Assembly (NCBI GenBank): GCA_016214145.1
Contig: JACRPA010000002.1
Location: forward strand, 744,001-808,000
Direction of reading: 5' to 3'
Length of the DNA: 64,000 nt
DNA from: Rhodocyclales bacterium
GTDB lineage: Bacteria; Pseudomonadota; Gammaproteobacteria; Burkholderiales; Rhodocyclaceae
Shown here: positions 63,422 to 64,000 of the stretch, in pieces
Layout of the letters: every line of letters begins with the position of its first letter
How positions within the stretch are numbered: the stretch's first letter is position 1
Made by a program: the position numbers and the translations under genes
Notes under the pieces: generated by a model
The model's input: the letters and a program-made list of their open reading frames with translations, nothing else
The model's database searches: none
What the model was told of the DNA's origin: nothing

Positions 63422-63454
63422 GAAAACCCCGCCCGTCAACGGCGGGGTTTTTTT
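63422..63454 (+). terminator. Rho-independent terminator after the OmpA-family gene
   Basis: AAAACCCCGCC, loop CGTCAAC, GGCGGGGTTTTTTT. Strong stem and T-run. Confidence 0.94.
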
Positions 63455-63458
63455 ACGC

Positions 63459-64000
63459 ATGTCCGAACCGATAGACCTGCTGATCGAGCCGCGCTGGCTC
63501 ATACCGGTCGAGCCGCACGGCGCGGTGCTCGAAGACCACGCCGTGGCCGTTTCCGCCGGAAAGATCGTCGACGTCCTGCCGTCGCGGGACGCGCACAACC
63601 GCTACCATCCGGCCCGGCAGGTCGCCCTGCCGCAGCAGGTGCTGATCCCCGGCCTGGTCAACCTGCATACCCATGCCGCCATGGCGCTGCTGCGCGGCAT
63701 CGCCGACGACCTGCCGCTGATGGACTGGCTGAAGACGCGCATCTGGCCGGCCGAGGCCAGGCATGTCTCCGCCGCCTTCGTGCGCGATGGCACGCTGCTC
63801 GCCTGCGCCGAAATGCTGCGCGGCGGCATCACCTGCTTCAACGACATGTACTACTTCCCCGAGGCGGCGGCGGAAGCGGCGCACAGCCTCGGCATGCGCG
63901 CCGTGCTCGGCATGGTCATCATCGAATTCCCCACCGCCTATGCCACCGACGCCGACGACTACATCAGCAAGGGGCTGGCCGCACGCGACCGCCTGCGCGG
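63459..64000 (+). CDS. mtaD: Amidohydrolase, TRZ/ATZ or MtaD type (cut by window edge)
   Basis: First 180 or so residues of a metal-dependent deaminase. MSEPIDLLIEPRWLIPVEPH is typical of the betaproteobacterial TRZ/ATZ group; the metal-binding HxH is in LVNLHTHAAMALLRGIADDL (His70, His72), followed by WLKTRIWPAEA and GGITCFNDMYYFPE. The likely substrate is S-adenosylhomocysteine or methylthioadenosine; the name is from family resemblance. ATG lies 4 bp after the terminator, so its promoter must overlap it or read-through is used. Confidence 0.82.
   Translation, partial: MSEPIDLLIEPRWLIPVEPHGAVLEDHAVAVSAGKIVDVLPSRDAHNRYHPARQVALPQQVLIPGLVNLHTHAAMALLRGIADDLPLMDWLKTRIWPAEARHVSAAFVRDGTLLACAEMLRGGITCFNDMYYFPEAAAEAAHSLGMRAVLGMVIIEFPTAYATDADDYISKGLAARDRLR

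Overview
The window is chromosomal DNA, rich in G+C, from a Gram-negative betaproteobacterium. The gene order gyrA-serC-serA-pheA-hisC-tyrA-aroA/cmk-rpsA-ihfB-lapA-lapB-hldE-hldD-cysM and the protein sequences fit Rhodocyclales or a close relative; this assignment is inference. It carries about 57 protein genes, one tRNA gene (Val, CAC), no rRNA, no CRISPR and no intact insertion sequence.

Layout. 1-8.2 kb: the start of comEC (cut by the window edge), a DUF2062 membrane protein, a potassium channel with an RCK domain, a chemoreceptor with a readable sigma-28 promoter, the lipoprotein exporter genes lolC-lolD, and an RpfE-type protein. 8.3-16.7 kb: recJ, a recombination scar made of recJ and eamA fragments, a DUF4143-type ATPase, an EamA permease, prfB with its programmed frameshift, a GxxExxY gene enclosed in an ACAGAG inverted repeat, lysS and a glycine-zipper protein. 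16.7-21.4 kb: mnmC, gltX, tRNA-Val and two envelope or hypothetical genes. 21.5-33.4 kb: an LPS-core locus with six LPS-kinase-fold domains (one gene carries three), waaG, an ABC flippase, an acyltransferase, a glycosyltransferase and a PemK-type toxin-antitoxin pair. 33.4-62.5 kb: a run of genes all on the minus strand, from gyrA through serine and aromatic amino acid synthesis, rpsA-ihfB, lapAB, ugd and heptose synthesis, cysM, a YdbH-like/lipoprotein pair, a carbamoyltransferase, glycosyltransferases and two PMT/ArnT-like transferases. 62.7-64 kb: an OmpA-family protein and the start of an amidohydrolase of the MtaD type.

The genes work together mainly in building the envelope. Heptose synthesis (hldE, hldD), UDP-glucuronate synthesis (ugd), core transferases and kinases, LPS transport (MsbA-like), control of LPS synthesis (lapB), lipoprotein release (lolCD) and a possible phospholipid bridge (YdbH-like plus a 45-residue lipoprotein) all lie here.

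The most notable signal is not a gene. A 25-bp bipartite motif, AAAAGTCAGTC then 8 variable bases then ACGGCG, occurs 14 times with no change in spacing. It is in both orientations and several reading frames, 13 times inside genes, including comEC, recJ, mnmC and aroA. It resembles a DNA uptake sequence in its distribution, but I do not recognise it. Other unexplained structure includes a two-copy intergenic element whose stem-loop co-varies, four ACAGAG palindromes of which one contains a gene, and several REP-type palindromes.
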